Below are positions 1 to 7,810 of a stretch of 41,099 bases of DNA, piece by piece. The DNA lies in assembly GCA_959604825.1 (NCBI GenBank), contig CAUHCN010000022.1, forward strand, positions 1 through 41,099, read 5' to 3'. This stretch comes from an uncultured Collinsella sp. (GTDB lineage: Bacteria; Actinomycetota; Coriobacteriia; Coriobacteriales; Coriobacteriaceae). The notes beneath the pieces were generated by a model that did no database searches, was not told where the DNA came from, and worked only from the letters and a program-made list of their open reading frames with translations. Position 1 is the first letter of the stretch, and the number at the start of each line of letters is the position of its first letter. The translations under genes and the position numbers were made by a program.

Positions 1-2
1 CC

Positions 3-25
3 GGAGAGCACTTAATGTGCTCTCC
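3..25 (-). terminator. Hairpin downstream of manA, probable terminator
   Basis: A perfect 9-bp inverted repeat (GGAGAGCAC at 3-11, GTGCTCTCC at 17-25, 5-base loop) lies just past the 3' end of the - strand gene manA. Any U-tract for a - strand terminator would fall left of position 1, outside the window. The + strand side is not T-rich, so it is unlikely to end a + strand transcript. Confidence 0.5.
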
Positions 26-98
26 GTGCGAGCAGGACTGTCCGAGCAGGCGACCAAACCCCGCGCCCCGTCCCGGCGAGCGCTCGGGGACCGGTAGC

Positions 99-1031
99 TT
101 ACAGGTGGCTGATGATCAGTTCCATCTTGCCTTCGAGGTCAATGGAGCTGACGGTGCTCGGAGCTAGCAGGTGGCTTCCCTTGTGGACGGGGTCGCCGCA
201 GACGGTGCCTTCGCCGTCGATGACCGACAGACACATGAAGGGCCAGCGCTGCTCGAGGGTCTTGCTGCCGTCGACGCGCACGCGATCGACGGTGTAGCAG
301 GAGTTGGACTCGAGCTCGGTCACGCCGTCGACTTCGGGCGCGGTCACCGTGCCGTCGGTCGGAGCCTGAGCATCAAAGTCGATGCAGTCGAGGCTCTGCT
401 CAATGTGCAGGGGACGCAGTTTGCCGTCGGTGCCGGGACGGTCGTAGTCGTACAGGCGATACGTCACGTCGCTCGACTGCTGCGTCTCCAAAATGAGCGT
501 GCCGGTCTTGATGGCGTGCACGGTACCGGAATCAATCTGGAAAAAGTCGCCCTTGTGAATCGGCAGCACGTTGAGCATGTCGTCCCAGCGGCCGTCCTCG
601 ATCATACGCGCGGCCTCGGCGCGGTCGTGCGCGCGCTGTCCGACGATGATCGTGGCGCCGGGCTCGCAGTCCAGTACATACCAGCACTCGGTTTTGCCCA
701 GGCTGCCGTTCTCGTGCTCGGCGGCGTACTCGTCATTGGGATGGATCTGGATCGAAAGGTCGTCCTTGGCGTCTAGAATCTTAATGAGCAGCGGGAACTC
801 CTTGCCCTCGCAGTTACCAAAGAGCTCGCGGTGCTCGGTCCACAGCCACGAAAGCGTGTGACCGGCGTACGGGCCCTCCGCGATCTGGCAGTCGCCGTTG
901 GGGTGGGCCGAGATAGCCCAACACTCACCGATGGGACCCTCGGGAATGTCGTAACCAAATACGGTTTCGAGCTGGCGGCCGCCCCAGATCTTCTCGTGGA
1001 AAATCGGCGTGAGTTTAATCAAATCGGACAT
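99..1031 (-). CDS. manA: Mannose-6-phosphate isomerase, class I
   Basis: This is a zinc enzyme of the cupin fold that interconverts mannose 6-phosphate and fructose 6-phosphate in the cytosol. The 310-residue product opens with the family signature for the N-terminal strand (LTPIFHEKIWGG). It carries the metal-site motif IQIHPND near residue 97, a second histidine in DSGTVHAI, and the QQSSDVTYRLYDY segment typical of short class I enzymes. The ATG at 1031 is chosen because a GGGAG site sits 7 bases upstream; the frame stays open 20 codons further but without a better site. It follows the GntR regulator by 72 bases on the same strand, so the two are probably one operon, with the regulator likely tuning mannose use. 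The family assignment is secure; sugar specificity among hexose phosphates is inferred. Confidence 0.93.
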   Translation of the reverse strand: MSDLIKLTPIFHEKIWGGRQLETVFGYDIPEGPIGECWAISAHPNGDCQIAEGPYAGHTLSWLWTEHRELFGNCEGKEFPLLIKILDAKDDLSIQIHPNDEYAAEHENGSLGKTECWYVLDCEPGATIIVGQRAHDRAEAARMIEDGRWDDMLNVLPIHKGDFFQIDSGTVHAIKTGTLILETQQSSDVTYRLYDYDRPGTDGKLRPLHIEQSLDCIDFDAQAPTDGTVTAPEVDGVTELESNSCYTVDRVRVDGSKTLEQRWPFMCLSVIDGEGTVCGDPVHKGSHLLAPSTVSSIDLEGKMELIISHL

Positions 1032-1103
1032 GTGCATACTCCCATAAGGTTGTGCGGGTGCCGCGTAAGACAGCTCAAAACGAGCACCCACCGGATTACA
1101 AAA

Positions 1104-1823
1104 CTAGGCCAGCGTTACGTTGTGCAGCTCAAAGCGGTCGCCTACGTTGTGCGAGATAGAATATTCAAACGCGGTGCCGCTATCCAAGAAGCCAATCTGG
1201 TTGAGTTCGAGCAGGGGAGAGCCGGGTTTGGTATCCAGGCGCTCAGCCTCTTCCTCAGTTGCCGCGACAGCGCGAATGGTGCGATGGAAGCTCGAAATCT
1301 TCAGCCCGCATTGCTCGCGGATAAAGCCGTAGACCGATCCGTACAGGTCCTTCTTTTTAAGGCCCGGGATCAGTTCGAGCGGCATATAGGTGTACTCGAT
1401 GACGATGGGCTTCTCGTCGACCTGGCGCACACGCACGATGTGATAGGCGAAGTCATCCTCGGCCATTCCCAGCTGGGTCGCAACCTCTGCCGGTGGATTG
1501 ACGATCGAGAAATCGTAGACCACCGAGGTCACCTTTTCCCCGCGGTGCTCATACGAAAAGCCCTGGGCACGGTCGTTCTTGCCTTGAAAAAACACCTGGC
1601 CGGGAAGCCCCGCCGTGTCCTTGACGTAGGTGCCCGATCCGCGCCGGCTGGTAATAAGGCCTTCCTCGGTGATCTGCTCAATCGCTCGTTTGACGGTGAT
1701 TTTGGAAACGCTATAGATCTCGCAGAACTCAACGACGGTGGGTAGCTTGTCGCCCGGTTTAAGAACGCCGTCCTCGATGCTTCGGCGGATATCCGCAGCT
1801 ATCGCCTCATATTTGGGAATCAT
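1104..1823 (-). CDS. GntR/HutC-family regulator with UTRA domain
   Basis: This 239-residue one-component repressor has an N-terminal winged helix (about residues 1-70, with VSKITVKRAIEQITEEGLI as the recognition region and RRGSGTYV as the wing). A UTRA effector-binding domain (about 90-235) follows, of the type that usually senses phosphorylated sugars. The start at 1823 is supported by a consensus AGGAGG 5 bases upstream. It precedes manA on the same strand, so mannose 6-phosphate or a related sugar phosphate is a plausible effector (inference). A perfect palindrome at 1942-1953 upstream of the gene is a candidate autoregulatory operator. The protein is clearly distinct from the second GntR regulator at 32693. 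Confidence 0.88.
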   Translation of the reverse strand: MIPKYEAIAADIRRSIEDGVLKPGDKLPTVVEFCEIYSVSKITVKRAIEQITEEGLITSRRGSGTYVKDTAGLPGQVFFQGKNDRAQGFSYEHRGEKVTSVVYDFSIVNPPAEVATQLGMAEDDFAYHIVRVRQVDEKPIVIEYTYMPLELIPGLKKKDLYGSVYGFIREQCGLKISSFHRTIRAVAATEEEAERLDTKPGSPLLELNQIGFLDSGTAFEYSISHNVGDRFELHNVTLA

Positions 1824-1941
1824 GGAACCTCCTTTCCAGCTTGATTGAGTATAAAAAAGTATAGTCCACGCCTAAGCATCCCTATTGCGTTTTTGAAAAG
1901 TTCGAGAAAGATATAATTAAAAAACGCTTCTCTTTATCAAC

Positions 1942-1953
1942 TAGAGCGCTCTA
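1942..1953. promoter_or_regulatory. Perfect 12-bp palindrome, candidate operator
   Basis: TAGAGCGCTCTA is fully self-complementary and sits upstream of the - strand gntR-manA pair, next to a TTGATA that could be a -35. A dimeric GntR protein binds such symmetric sites, so autoregulation is plausible. The assignment is inferred from position and symmetry only. Confidence 0.35.
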
Positions 1954-2066
1954 AATGAATATGCATTCGAATAATGTGGTATTGAGCAAATTGATCGGCT
2001 CGAAGATGGGGTTGGGCCGTTTTGCCGCCCAGCGAACCGAATCTCATGCCTTGCGTTTTCCCAGAT

Positions 2067-2107
2067 AAAACCTGCCAAAACAAACCTGTCCCTTTTTGGT
2101 AGGTTTT
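2067..2107. repeat. AT-rich inverted repeat with terminator-like hairpin
   Basis: AAAACCTGCCAAAA (2067-2080) pairs with TTTTGGTAGGTTTT (2094-2107), with a single C-to-T change giving a G-U pair. The right arm ends in a T run. It could end a short upstream transcript, or be a member of the dispersed repeat families seen elsewhere in the window, since its loop contains CCTGTCCC. Confidence 0.5.
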
Positions 2108-2161
2108 TGCCTTGGGAGCGGTACCATACAGGCAATGTTTAAACGAGAAAGGTGGGCTCCC

Positions 2162-3115
2162 ATGGAACCTAAGCAGTACTACATCGGCATTGACGTCGGC
2201 GGCACTTCGGTTAAGGAGGGCCTGTTCGACGAAGACGGTAACCTGCTTGCCAAGGCCAGCGTGCCTACGCCTCCCATCGTTGACGCTGCGGGCTTTGCCG
2301 CGGTGACCGAGGCTATCGACCAGGTGGTCGCCAAAGCCCAGATTCCGCGTGCCTTTGTGGCGGGCATTGGCCTGGCCGTTCCGTGCCCTATCCCGGCATC
2401 GGGCGATGCCAAGGTCAAGGCCAACATTGCCATCAACCTGCCCGAGCTGAGGATCGCCATTCAAAAGCACTGCCCCGACGCGGTCGTTAAGTACGAGAAC
2501 GATGCCAACGCCGCTGCCATGGGCGAGGCCTGGCTCGGCTCTGCTAAGGGCGTACAGAACGTGGTGATGGTCACCATTGGTACCGGCGTGGGCGGCGGCG
2601 TTATCGTCAACGGCGACGTGGTGTCGGGCGTTGTGGGTGCCGGCGGCGAGATCGGCCATATGTGCCTGAATCCCGACGAGGAGCGCACCTGCGGCTGTGG
2701 CGGCCATGGTCACCTGGAGCAGTATTCCAGCGCCACCGGTGTGGTGAGCAACTACCTGGCCGAGTGCAAGAAGGCGGGCGTCGAGCCCATCGAGCTCACC
2801 GGTCCCTCCGATTCCAAGGACGTGTTCCAGGCCTGCCGCGAGGGCGACAAGCTCGCGCTTGCCGCGGCCGATACCATGGCCGACTATCTCGGTCGCGCCC
2901 TGGCGCTTATTGCCAACGTGGTCGATCCCGAGATGTTCCTCATCGGCGGCGGCGCATCCGCCTCGGCCGATGTCTACCTCGACAAGGTCCGCGAGCACTT
3001 TAAGCAGTACGCGCTTTCTGCCTCGCGCGAGACGCCCATTAAGGTCGCCTCGCTCGGAAACGACGCCGGCATTATCGGTGCCGCCTACGTAGCCCTGCGC
3101 GCCGCCGGCAAATAG
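2162..3115 (+). CDS. ROK-family glucokinase
   Basis: This cytosolic sugar kinase of the ROK family probably phosphorylates glucose at O6 with ATP. The 317-residue product shows the N-terminal phosphate loop IDVGGTSVKEG, the catalytic END motif with Asp114, the glycine-rich TIGTGVGGGVIVNG segment, and the zinc-site region GHMCLNPDEERTCGCGGHGHLEQ. In most ROK kinases the last motif is CxCGxxGCxE; here the third cysteine is replaced by histidine, which can still bind zinc. The ATG at 2162 follows an AAAGGTGG site; an open stretch of 22 codons upstream lacks one. A group II glucokinase is most likely, but N-acetylmannosamine or fructose kinase activity cannot be excluded from sequence. Confidence 0.88.
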   Translation: MEPKQYYIGIDVGGTSVKEGLFDEDGNLLAKASVPTPPIVDAAGFAAVTEAIDQVVAKAQIPRAFVAGIGLAVPCPIPASGDAKVKANIAINLPELRIAIQKHCPDAVVKYENDANAAAMGEAWLGSAKGVQNVVMVTIGTGVGGGVIVNGDVVSGVVGAGGEIGHMCLNPDEERTCGCGGHGHLEQYSSATGVVSNYLAECKKAGVEPIELTGPSDSKDVFQACREGDKLALAAADTMADYLGRALALIANVVDPEMFLIGGGASASADVYLDKVREHFKQYALSASRETPIKVASLGNDAGIIGAAYVALRAAGK

Positions 3116-3123
3116 CTAGTGCA

Positions 3124-3181
3124 AGGGGCAGGTAGTGAGGGGGACAGGCTTCGCCCTTGACCTCGCCCCAACACTTGCCCC
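3124..3181. repeat. Imperfect GC-rich inverted repeat after the glucokinase gene
   Basis: GGGGCAGGTAGTGAGG on the left is complementary, with mismatches, to CCTCGCCCCAACACTTGCCCC on the right. It lies directly after the kinase stop codon and lacks a T-tract. It may be a weak terminator or a decayed palindromic repeat containing a GGGGACAGG core. Confidence 0.35.
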
Positions 3182-3273
3182 AAATTGCGCCGCGGCCCTT
3201 CCGTCCCCTAGGGTTCGGCGTCAGCGTGCTACCATAGCTACGTCAAAGTACACATATCAAGTGGAGGAAACCC

Positions 3274-4197
3274 ATGGCAAACGTTCTTGTCTTTGGTCAC
3301 CAGAATCCCGATAACGACGCCATCATGAGCGCCGTCGTCCTGTCCCAGCTGCTCAACCAGGTTGAGTATGCCGGCAACACCTACGAGGCCTGCGCCCTTG
3401 GTCAGCTTCCGGCCGAGTCCGCCAAGCTGCTCGCCGACGCCGGCATCGCCGAGCCCCGCGTGATCGAGTCCGTCGAGGCCGGTCAGCTCGTCGTCCTCAC
3501 CGACCACAACGAGTCCGCCCAGTCCGTCGCCGGCCTTAAGGACGCCACGGTCTTTGGCGTCGTCGACCATCACCGCATCGGCGACTTCGAGACCGCCGGC
3601 CCGCTGCATTACATCTGCCTGCCCTGGGGCTCCAGCTGCACCATCGTCACCAAGCTCGCCGGCGTGCTCGGCGTTGAGCTTTCCGACGTCCAGGCTAAGC
3701 TGCTGCTCTCGGCCATGATGACCGACACGCTCATGCTCAAGAGCCCCACCACCACCGATGTCGACCGCGCCGTCGCCGCCAAGCTCGGCGAGCAGGTGGG
3801 CGTCGACCCGGTCAAGTTTGGCATGGAGGTCTTCCTCACCCGTCCGTCCGGCTCCTTCACCGCAGCCGAGATGGTCGGCAACGACATCAAGATGTTCGAG
3901 CCCGCTGGCAAGAAGCTGCTCATCGGCCAGTACGAGACTGTCGACAAGAGCCGCGCTCTCGGCATGATCGACGAGATCCGTGAGGCCATGCGCGCCTACG
4001 CCGCCGAGAAGGGTGCCGATGGCATCGTCCTGTGCATCACCGACATCATGGAGGAGGGTTCGCAGGTCCTGCTCGAGGGCGAGACCAAGGCTGCTCAGAA
4101 GGGCTTGGGCATTGCCGACGAGCACGACGGCGTCTGGATGCCGGGCGTCCTCTCCCGTAAGAAGCAGGTCGCTGCCCCCATCATGGCCGCCTGCTAG
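3274..4197 (+). CDS. ppaC: Manganese-dependent inorganic pyrophosphatase
   Basis: This family II (DHH superfamily) pyrophosphatase hydrolyses PPi to phosphate and so pulls biosynthetic reactions forward. The 307-residue product has the N-terminal metal motif GHQNPDNDAI (His9, Asp13, Asp15), the DHH signature VVDHHRIGDF (Asp98-His99-His100) and the C-terminal substrate-binding SRKKQ motif. All metal ligands expected in the family are present and the length is typical, with no CBS insert. A GTGGAGGAAA site precedes the ATG. A TACCATA box at 3230 is a possible -10. The gene is monocistronic and followed by a strong terminator. Confidence 0.96.
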   Translation: MANVLVFGHQNPDNDAIMSAVVLSQLLNQVEYAGNTYEACALGQLPAESAKLLADAGIAEPRVIESVEAGQLVVLTDHNESAQSVAGLKDATVFGVVDHHRIGDFETAGPLHYICLPWGSSCTIVTKLAGVLGVELSDVQAKLLLSAMMTDTLMLKSPTTTDVDRAVAAKLGEQVGVDPVKFGMEVFLTRPSGSFTAAEMVGNDIKMFEPAGKKLLIGQYETVDKSRALGMIDEIREAMRAYAAEKGADGIVLCITDIMEEGSQVLLEGETKAAQKGLGIADEHDGVWMPGVLSRKKQVAAPIMAAC

Positions 4198-4217
4198 GTT
4201 CTTTTGACCTAACACCG

Positions 4218-4257
4218 ACGACCGGATCGCGGACGCCCCGCGCTCCGGTCGTTTTTT
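4218..4257 (+). terminator. Rho-independent terminator of ppaC
   Basis: ACGACCGGA (4218-4226) pairs perfectly with TCCGGTCGT (4244-4252) and is followed by a run of six T. It lies 20 bases after the ppaC stop. Confidence 0.9.
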
Positions 4258-4394
4258 GTGCACGGCGCTGCGTCGTCTCTTGGACAGGCGTGCCCGCGCC
4301 GTTGAGCAAATAATGTTCAACCTGTGGTTCCGCTTTTCGGCCACGCCTGCGTGCTTGTCGTGCAGGGTAGGCTAGATGCAAGCGTAATACGTTA

Positions 4395-4452
4395 GAGCGC
4401 GGCGCCGCCACTTGGGCGGGCCGTGCTTTTTTAAGACGGGAGCCATCCCGTG
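4395..4452 (+). promoter_or_regulatory. Structured leader before nhaA
   Basis: The stretch before nhaA holds an imperfect GC-rich stem (about 4397-4423) followed directly by TTTTTT, and then a second small hairpin (ACGGG at 4436-4440 with CCCGT at 4447-4451) ending just before the ribosome site. The arrangement resembles a leader with an intrinsic terminator upstream of the start. Lithium/sodium riboswitches (nhaA-I motif) are known upstream of nhaA genes in other bacteria. I could not match the consensus, so this is only a candidate. Confidence 0.3.
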
Positions 4453-4465
4453 AAAGGAGCCGCCC

Positions 4466-5824
4466 ATGGCAGCAACTGAGCAGCTGTTCAACGTTCGTGA
4501 GCGCAAGCGCTTTGAGCGTCACGATATCTGGGAGCGCATCGCCGAGAACGGCACGATTTCCGCCGCCGTCATGGTCTTCGCCGCCATCGCCGCCGTCATC
4601 TGTGCCAATACCGATGCCTACGAGGCCATCCATCACTTTTTGGAGACCCCGCTGTATGTGGGTCTGGGGCATTTGACGGCTGGCCTCACCGTTGAGCTTT
4701 TCGTCAACGACTTCCTCATGGCGATTTTCTTTTTGTTGGTGGGCATTGAGCTTAAGTACGAGATGACGGTCGGAGAGCTCAAGAATCCACGTCAGGCCAT
4801 GCTTCCCATGCTGGCGGCCGTGGGCGGCGTCGTTGTTCCCGCCTGCATCTACCTGATCTTTAACCATGCCGGCGCCCGCAACGGTTGGGCCATCCCCATG
4901 GCAACCGATATTGCCTTTGCGCTGGGCGTGCTGTCGCTTTTGGGCAATCGCGTGCCCAACGGCGTGCGCGTGTTCTTCTCGACGCTCGCCATCGCCGACG
5001 ACCTCATCTCCATCGCCGCCATCGCCATCTTCTACGGTCAGAGCCCCAATCCGTTTTGGTTGGGCGCCGCCGCGCTTGTGACCTGCGCACTCGTGTGGCT
5101 CAACAAGACGCAGCATTACCGCCTTGCCCCGTATTCGGTACTGGGTCTGCTGTTGTGGTTCTGCATGTTCAAGAGCGGCGTACATGCCACGCTTGCTGGC
5201 GTCATCCTGGCCTTCACCATTCCGGCCAAGTGCGGCGTCAAGCTCGATAGTCTCACCGATTGGCTGGGCGAGTGCCTGCCGCTGCTCGATGACCGCTACG
5301 ACGACGAGGCACACATCCTGGGCCAGCATGACTTTACCGTCTCGACTACCAAGGTCGAGCGCGTCATGCACCGCGTGACCCCGCCGCTCATCCGCATGGA
5401 GCGTCTGATCTCCACGCCGGTCAACTTTGTGATCCTGCCGATCTTTGCGTTCGTGAACGCACAGGTTCGCCTAGTGGGCGTGGACATGAGCACGCTGCTC
5501 ACCGACCCGGTGACGCTCGGCGTGTACTTTGGCATGCTGCTGGGCAAGCCGATCGGTATCTTTGGCATGACGTTTGCCCTGGTTAAGCTTAGGGCCTGCG
5601 AGCTGCCGCGCAATGTCAACTGGCACATGATTGCCGGTGTGGGCATTCTGGGCGGTATCGGCTTTACTATGTCGATTCTCATCAGCGGCCTTGCCTTCCC
5701 GACGGCCCAGTTTGAGGTTCTGGCTGCCAAGGCCGCTATTCTCGCCGGTTCGGTCACCGCGGCCGTGCTCGGCATGATCTACATGAGTGTGGTCTGCAAA
5801 CATCCCGCGCCCAAGGGTGAGTAA
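4466..5824 (+). CDS. nhaA: Na+/H+ antiporter NhaA
   Basis: This inner-membrane antiporter exports sodium or lithium in exchange for protons. The 452-residue product has about twelve hydrophobic segments. It includes the helix IV region AIPMATDIAFALGVLSLLGNRVP and the transport-site aspartate pair in LAIADDLISI (Asp178-Asp179). It is longer than the E. coli protein because of a hydrophilic loop of about 60 residues (roughly 255-315, rich in Asp and His) between the two halves, as often seen in actinobacterial members. The ATG at 4466 follows GAAAGGAG. It is transcribed alone, between the ppaC terminator and its own bidirectional terminator. Control by a structured leader is possible. Confidence 0.95.
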   Translation: MAATEQLFNVRERKRFERHDIWERIAENGTISAAVMVFAAIAAVICANTDAYEAIHHFLETPLYVGLGHLTAGLTVELFVNDFLMAIFFLLVGIELKYEMTVGELKNPRQAMLPMLAAVGGVVVPACIYLIFNHAGARNGWAIPMATDIAFALGVLSLLGNRVPNGVRVFFSTLAIADDLISIAAIAIFYGQSPNPFWLGAAALVTCALVWLNKTQHYRLAPYSVLGLLLWFCMFKSGVHATLAGVILAFTIPAKCGVKLDSLTDWLGECLPLLDDRYDDEAHILGQHDFTVSTTKVERVMHRVTPPLIRMERLISTPVNFVILPIFAFVNAQVRLVGVDMSTLLTDPVTLGVYFGMLLGKPIGIFGMTFALVKLRACELPRNVNWHMIAGVGILGGIGFTMSILISGLAFPTAQFEVLAAKAAILAGSVTAAVLGMIYMSVVCKHPAPKGE

Positions 5825-5841
5825 AAGCTCATACAAGTTCG

Positions 5842-5879
5842 AAAACGCCGCCTGTGAACATCATCACAGGCGGCGTTTT
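5842..5879. terminator. Bidirectional terminator after nhaA
   Basis: A perfect 16-bp inverted repeat has arms at 5842-5857 and 5864-5879, with an AAAA start and TTTT end. The stem GC core is CGCCGCCTGTGA, and either strand would give a U-tract. It directly abuts the palindromic repeat element that starts at 5879. Confidence 0.85.
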
Positions 5880-6047
5880 AGTCATTGGGGACGTTCTTAA
5901 ATGACTAGTCGAGAGGGACACTCTTCGCGAGTGACCGAAAAGGGCCATCCCAAACTGTCGGCACAAAAGGAACGCCCCCAAGTGCCGCATGTCATCTGGG
6001 AAGACTGTCCCCAACAACTAGTCGTTTAAGAACGTCCCCAATGACTA
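5879..6047. repeat. 169-bp nested palindromic element (MITE/BIME-like)
   Basis: The two ends (5879-5909 and 6017-6047) are 31-base inverted copies with one mismatch. Each end is itself a hairpin: TAGTCATT and AATGACTA (or the CGACTA variant) flank a TTGGGGACGTTCTTA core. Inside is a further unit, GGCAC/GTGCC flanking AAAAGGAACGCCCCCAA (5960-5985), and a partial GTCCCCAAC. No reading frame is supported. The same core recurs at 13475-13530, 14653-14706 and 41027-41069. Non-autonomous mobility, for example by a REP-associated transposase elsewhere in the genome, is inference. Confidence 0.8.
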
Positions 6048-6050
6048 GGT

Positions 6051-6305
6051 TTATTCCACCGTTCCGTAGACGGCGCCCCAGCCGTGGGCGGCCAAGGCGG
6101 AGTTGAGCTGGTCGCAAAGTGACTGGCGGTCGTAATAGCCGGGCGGTAGCAGGTTGACGATTTCCATGAGATCGGGCGCCAGGTCCAAGATTTCGGCCTG
6201 TACGATCAGATCCAGGCGATCGATGGCGTGGCGGTCGTAAAACAGCCCGTCGACCAGGCGCTGCAGGTCGCCGAATTCCTCGGCCTGGAACGATCCGTAC
6301 TCCAT
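6051..6305 (-). CDS. Small conserved-type hypothetical protein
   Basis: This 84-residue acidic soluble protein matches no family I can name. It starts at an ATG with a consensus AGGAGG 6 bases upstream, which argues that it is translated; an upstream in-frame ATG at 6356 lacks a ribosome site. It contains several hydrophobic heptad-like stretches (residues 10-50) and a C-terminal segment DQLNSALAAHGWGAVYGTVE, with no transmembrane helix or cysteine. It stands between the repeat element and the divergently transcribed aminotransferase gene and has no obvious functional partner. Confidence 0.6.
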   Translation of the reverse strand: MEYGSFQAEEFGDLQRLVDGLFYDRHAIDRLDLIVQAEILDLAPDLMEIVNLLPPGYYDRQSLCDQLNSALAAHGWGAVYGTVE

Positions 6306-6454
6306 AGTGCCTCCTTGGGCGCCCCGCGCCGGCATGCGCGGCGATTCGTAATTCATTGCGATGGACTTAATCTATCACGGCTTCATAACGTTTCGACGGT
6401 GGCGGTCTATACTTAGAAGAACTGCAATGTACCGCTTCGCGAAAGGTCGCACCC

Positions 6455-7759
6455 ATGCAGACGATCTACCAGAAGATGGAGACCACCGAACTCGATGCCG
6501 CCATCGAGGCGCTCAAAGCCGAGGTCGCCGAGGTCAAGGCCAAGGGCCTGGCGCTCGATATGGCCCGCGGCAAGCCGTCGCCCGCCCAGGTGGACATCTC
6601 GCGCCCCATGCTCGATATCCTCAACGCCGACGCCGATCTGCACGACGGCAGCGTCGACTGCTCCAACTATGGCTGCTTCGAGGGCATTCCCTCGGCACGC
6701 AAGTTGGCAGGGGAGTTCCTGGGCTGCCCCGCCGAGCAGACGCTCGTGCTGGGTTCGTCGAGCCTTTTGATCGAGCATGACATCGCCGGCATGTTCTGGC
6801 GTTGCGGTTCGTGCGGCAGCGAGCCCTGGGGCGCCTACGAGGCCGCGCACGACGGCAAGAAGGTCAAGTTCCTGTGCCCCGTTCCCGGCTACGATCGCCA
6901 CTTTGGCATCACCGCCGACTTAGGCATCGAGAACGTCCCCGTCGTGATGACCGACAACGGCCCCGACATGGACGAGATCGAGCGCCTCGTTGCCGCCGAT
7001 GATTCCATCAAGGGTATCTGGTGCGTGCCCAAGTATTCCAATCCCACGGGCATCACCTTTAGCGAGGACACCGTGCGCCGCCTGGTCGAGATGCCCACGG
7101 CCGCGCCCGATTTCCGCATCTTTTGGGACAACGCCTACTGCGTGCACGACCTGTACGACGAGTCAGACGAGCTCGCAAACATCTTTGACCTCGCTCGGGC
7201 GGCGGGCACCGAGGATCGCGTGGTGGCCTTTGCCTCGACGTCCAAGATCACCTTCCCGGGCGCCGGCATCGGCTTTATCGGTGCGAGCCCCGCGGTCATC
7301 GCCGAGTTCTCCAAGCGCCTGAAGGCCGGCCTCATCAGCGCCGACAAGCTCAACCAGCTGCGTCACGTGCGCTTCCTTCCCACCATCGAGGCGGTCAAGG
7401 AGCACATGAAAAAGCATGCCGAGTTCCTGCGCCCGCGCTTTGAGGCCGTCGAGCGCAAGCTCACCGAGGGCTTGGGCGACACGGGCTGTGCCACCTGGAC
7501 GCACCCTCGCGGCGGCTACTTTGTAAGCTTTGATGGTCCCGAGGGCTCGGCCCAGAAGGTCACCGCGCTCTGCGCCGACCTGGGCGTCAAGCTTACGCCG
7601 GCCGGTGCCACTTGGCCCTATGGCAAGGACCCGCGCGACACCAACATCCGCATCGCGCCGAGCTATCCCACGGTCGAGGACCTGGAGGCCGCGCTCGATG
7701 TGCTGGTGCTGGCCGTTAAGCTTGTCGCTGCCGAGCTTGCGCGTGCCGAGCGCGCCTAA
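6455..7759 (+). CDS. PLP-dependent aminotransferase, AspT-type (subclass Ic)
   Basis: This fold-type I aminotransferase is likely an aspartate or alanine aminotransferase working in amino-acid and nitrogen metabolism in the cytosol. The 434-residue sequence has the N-terminal LALDMARGKPSP motif characteristic of the Corynebacterium AspT-like group. Further motifs are NYGCFEGIPSARKLAGEFLG, the cofactor-binding PKYSNPTGITF and DNAYCVHDLY, the Schiff-base lysine in STSKITFPGAGIGF, and the C-terminal substrate arginine in NIRIAPSYP. All catalytic landmarks are present. The ATG at 6455 follows GAAAGG. It starts a run of + strand genes, but the 50-base gap to the next gene leaves operon membership open. 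The exact amino-donor preference cannot be read from the sequence. Confidence 0.85.
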   Translation: MQTIYQKMETTELDAAIEALKAEVAEVKAKGLALDMARGKPSPAQVDISRPMLDILNADADLHDGSVDCSNYGCFEGIPSARKLAGEFLGCPAEQTLVLGSSSLLIEHDIAGMFWRCGSCGSEPWGAYEAAHDGKKVKFLCPVPGYDRHFGITADLGIENVPVVMTDNGPDMDEIERLVAADDSIKGIWCVPKYSNPTGITFSEDTVRRLVEMPTAAPDFRIFWDNAYCVHDLYDESDELANIFDLARAAGTEDRVVAFASTSKITFPGAGIGFIGASPAVIAEFSKRLKAGLISADKLNQLRHVRFLPTIEAVKEHMKKHAEFLRPRFEAVERKLTEGLGDTGCATWTHPRGGYFVSFDGPEGSAQKVTALCADLGVKLTPAGATWPYGKDPRDTNIRIAPSYPTVEDLEAALDVLVLAVKLVAAELARAERA

Positions 7760-7810
7760 CGCGCGGCTTCCCGTACTATCCGCACTTTCGATACGTAAAG
7801 GAGCGTATAC

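Larger units (their letters stand above)
1824..2161. other. Divergent intergenic region between gntR and glucokinase
   Basis: This is 338 bases without a supported gene and is AT-rich compared with its surroundings. It holds two TATACT boxes on the - strand (around 1848-1863) that could serve gntR, a TATAAT on the + strand at 1912-1917, the palindrome at 1942-1953 and the hairpin at 2067-2107. A TACCAT box near 2121 could be the -10 for the glucokinase gene. No convincing -35 partners were found. Confidence 0.4.

Noticed and set aside
1937..2998. A 353-codon - strand frame opposite the glucokinase
   Set aside because: It lacks a start signal and motif; the glucokinase on the other strand is clear.
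5829..6017. A small - strand open frame inside the palindromic element
   Set aside because: It lies in repeat sequence and a terminator, with no ribosome site.
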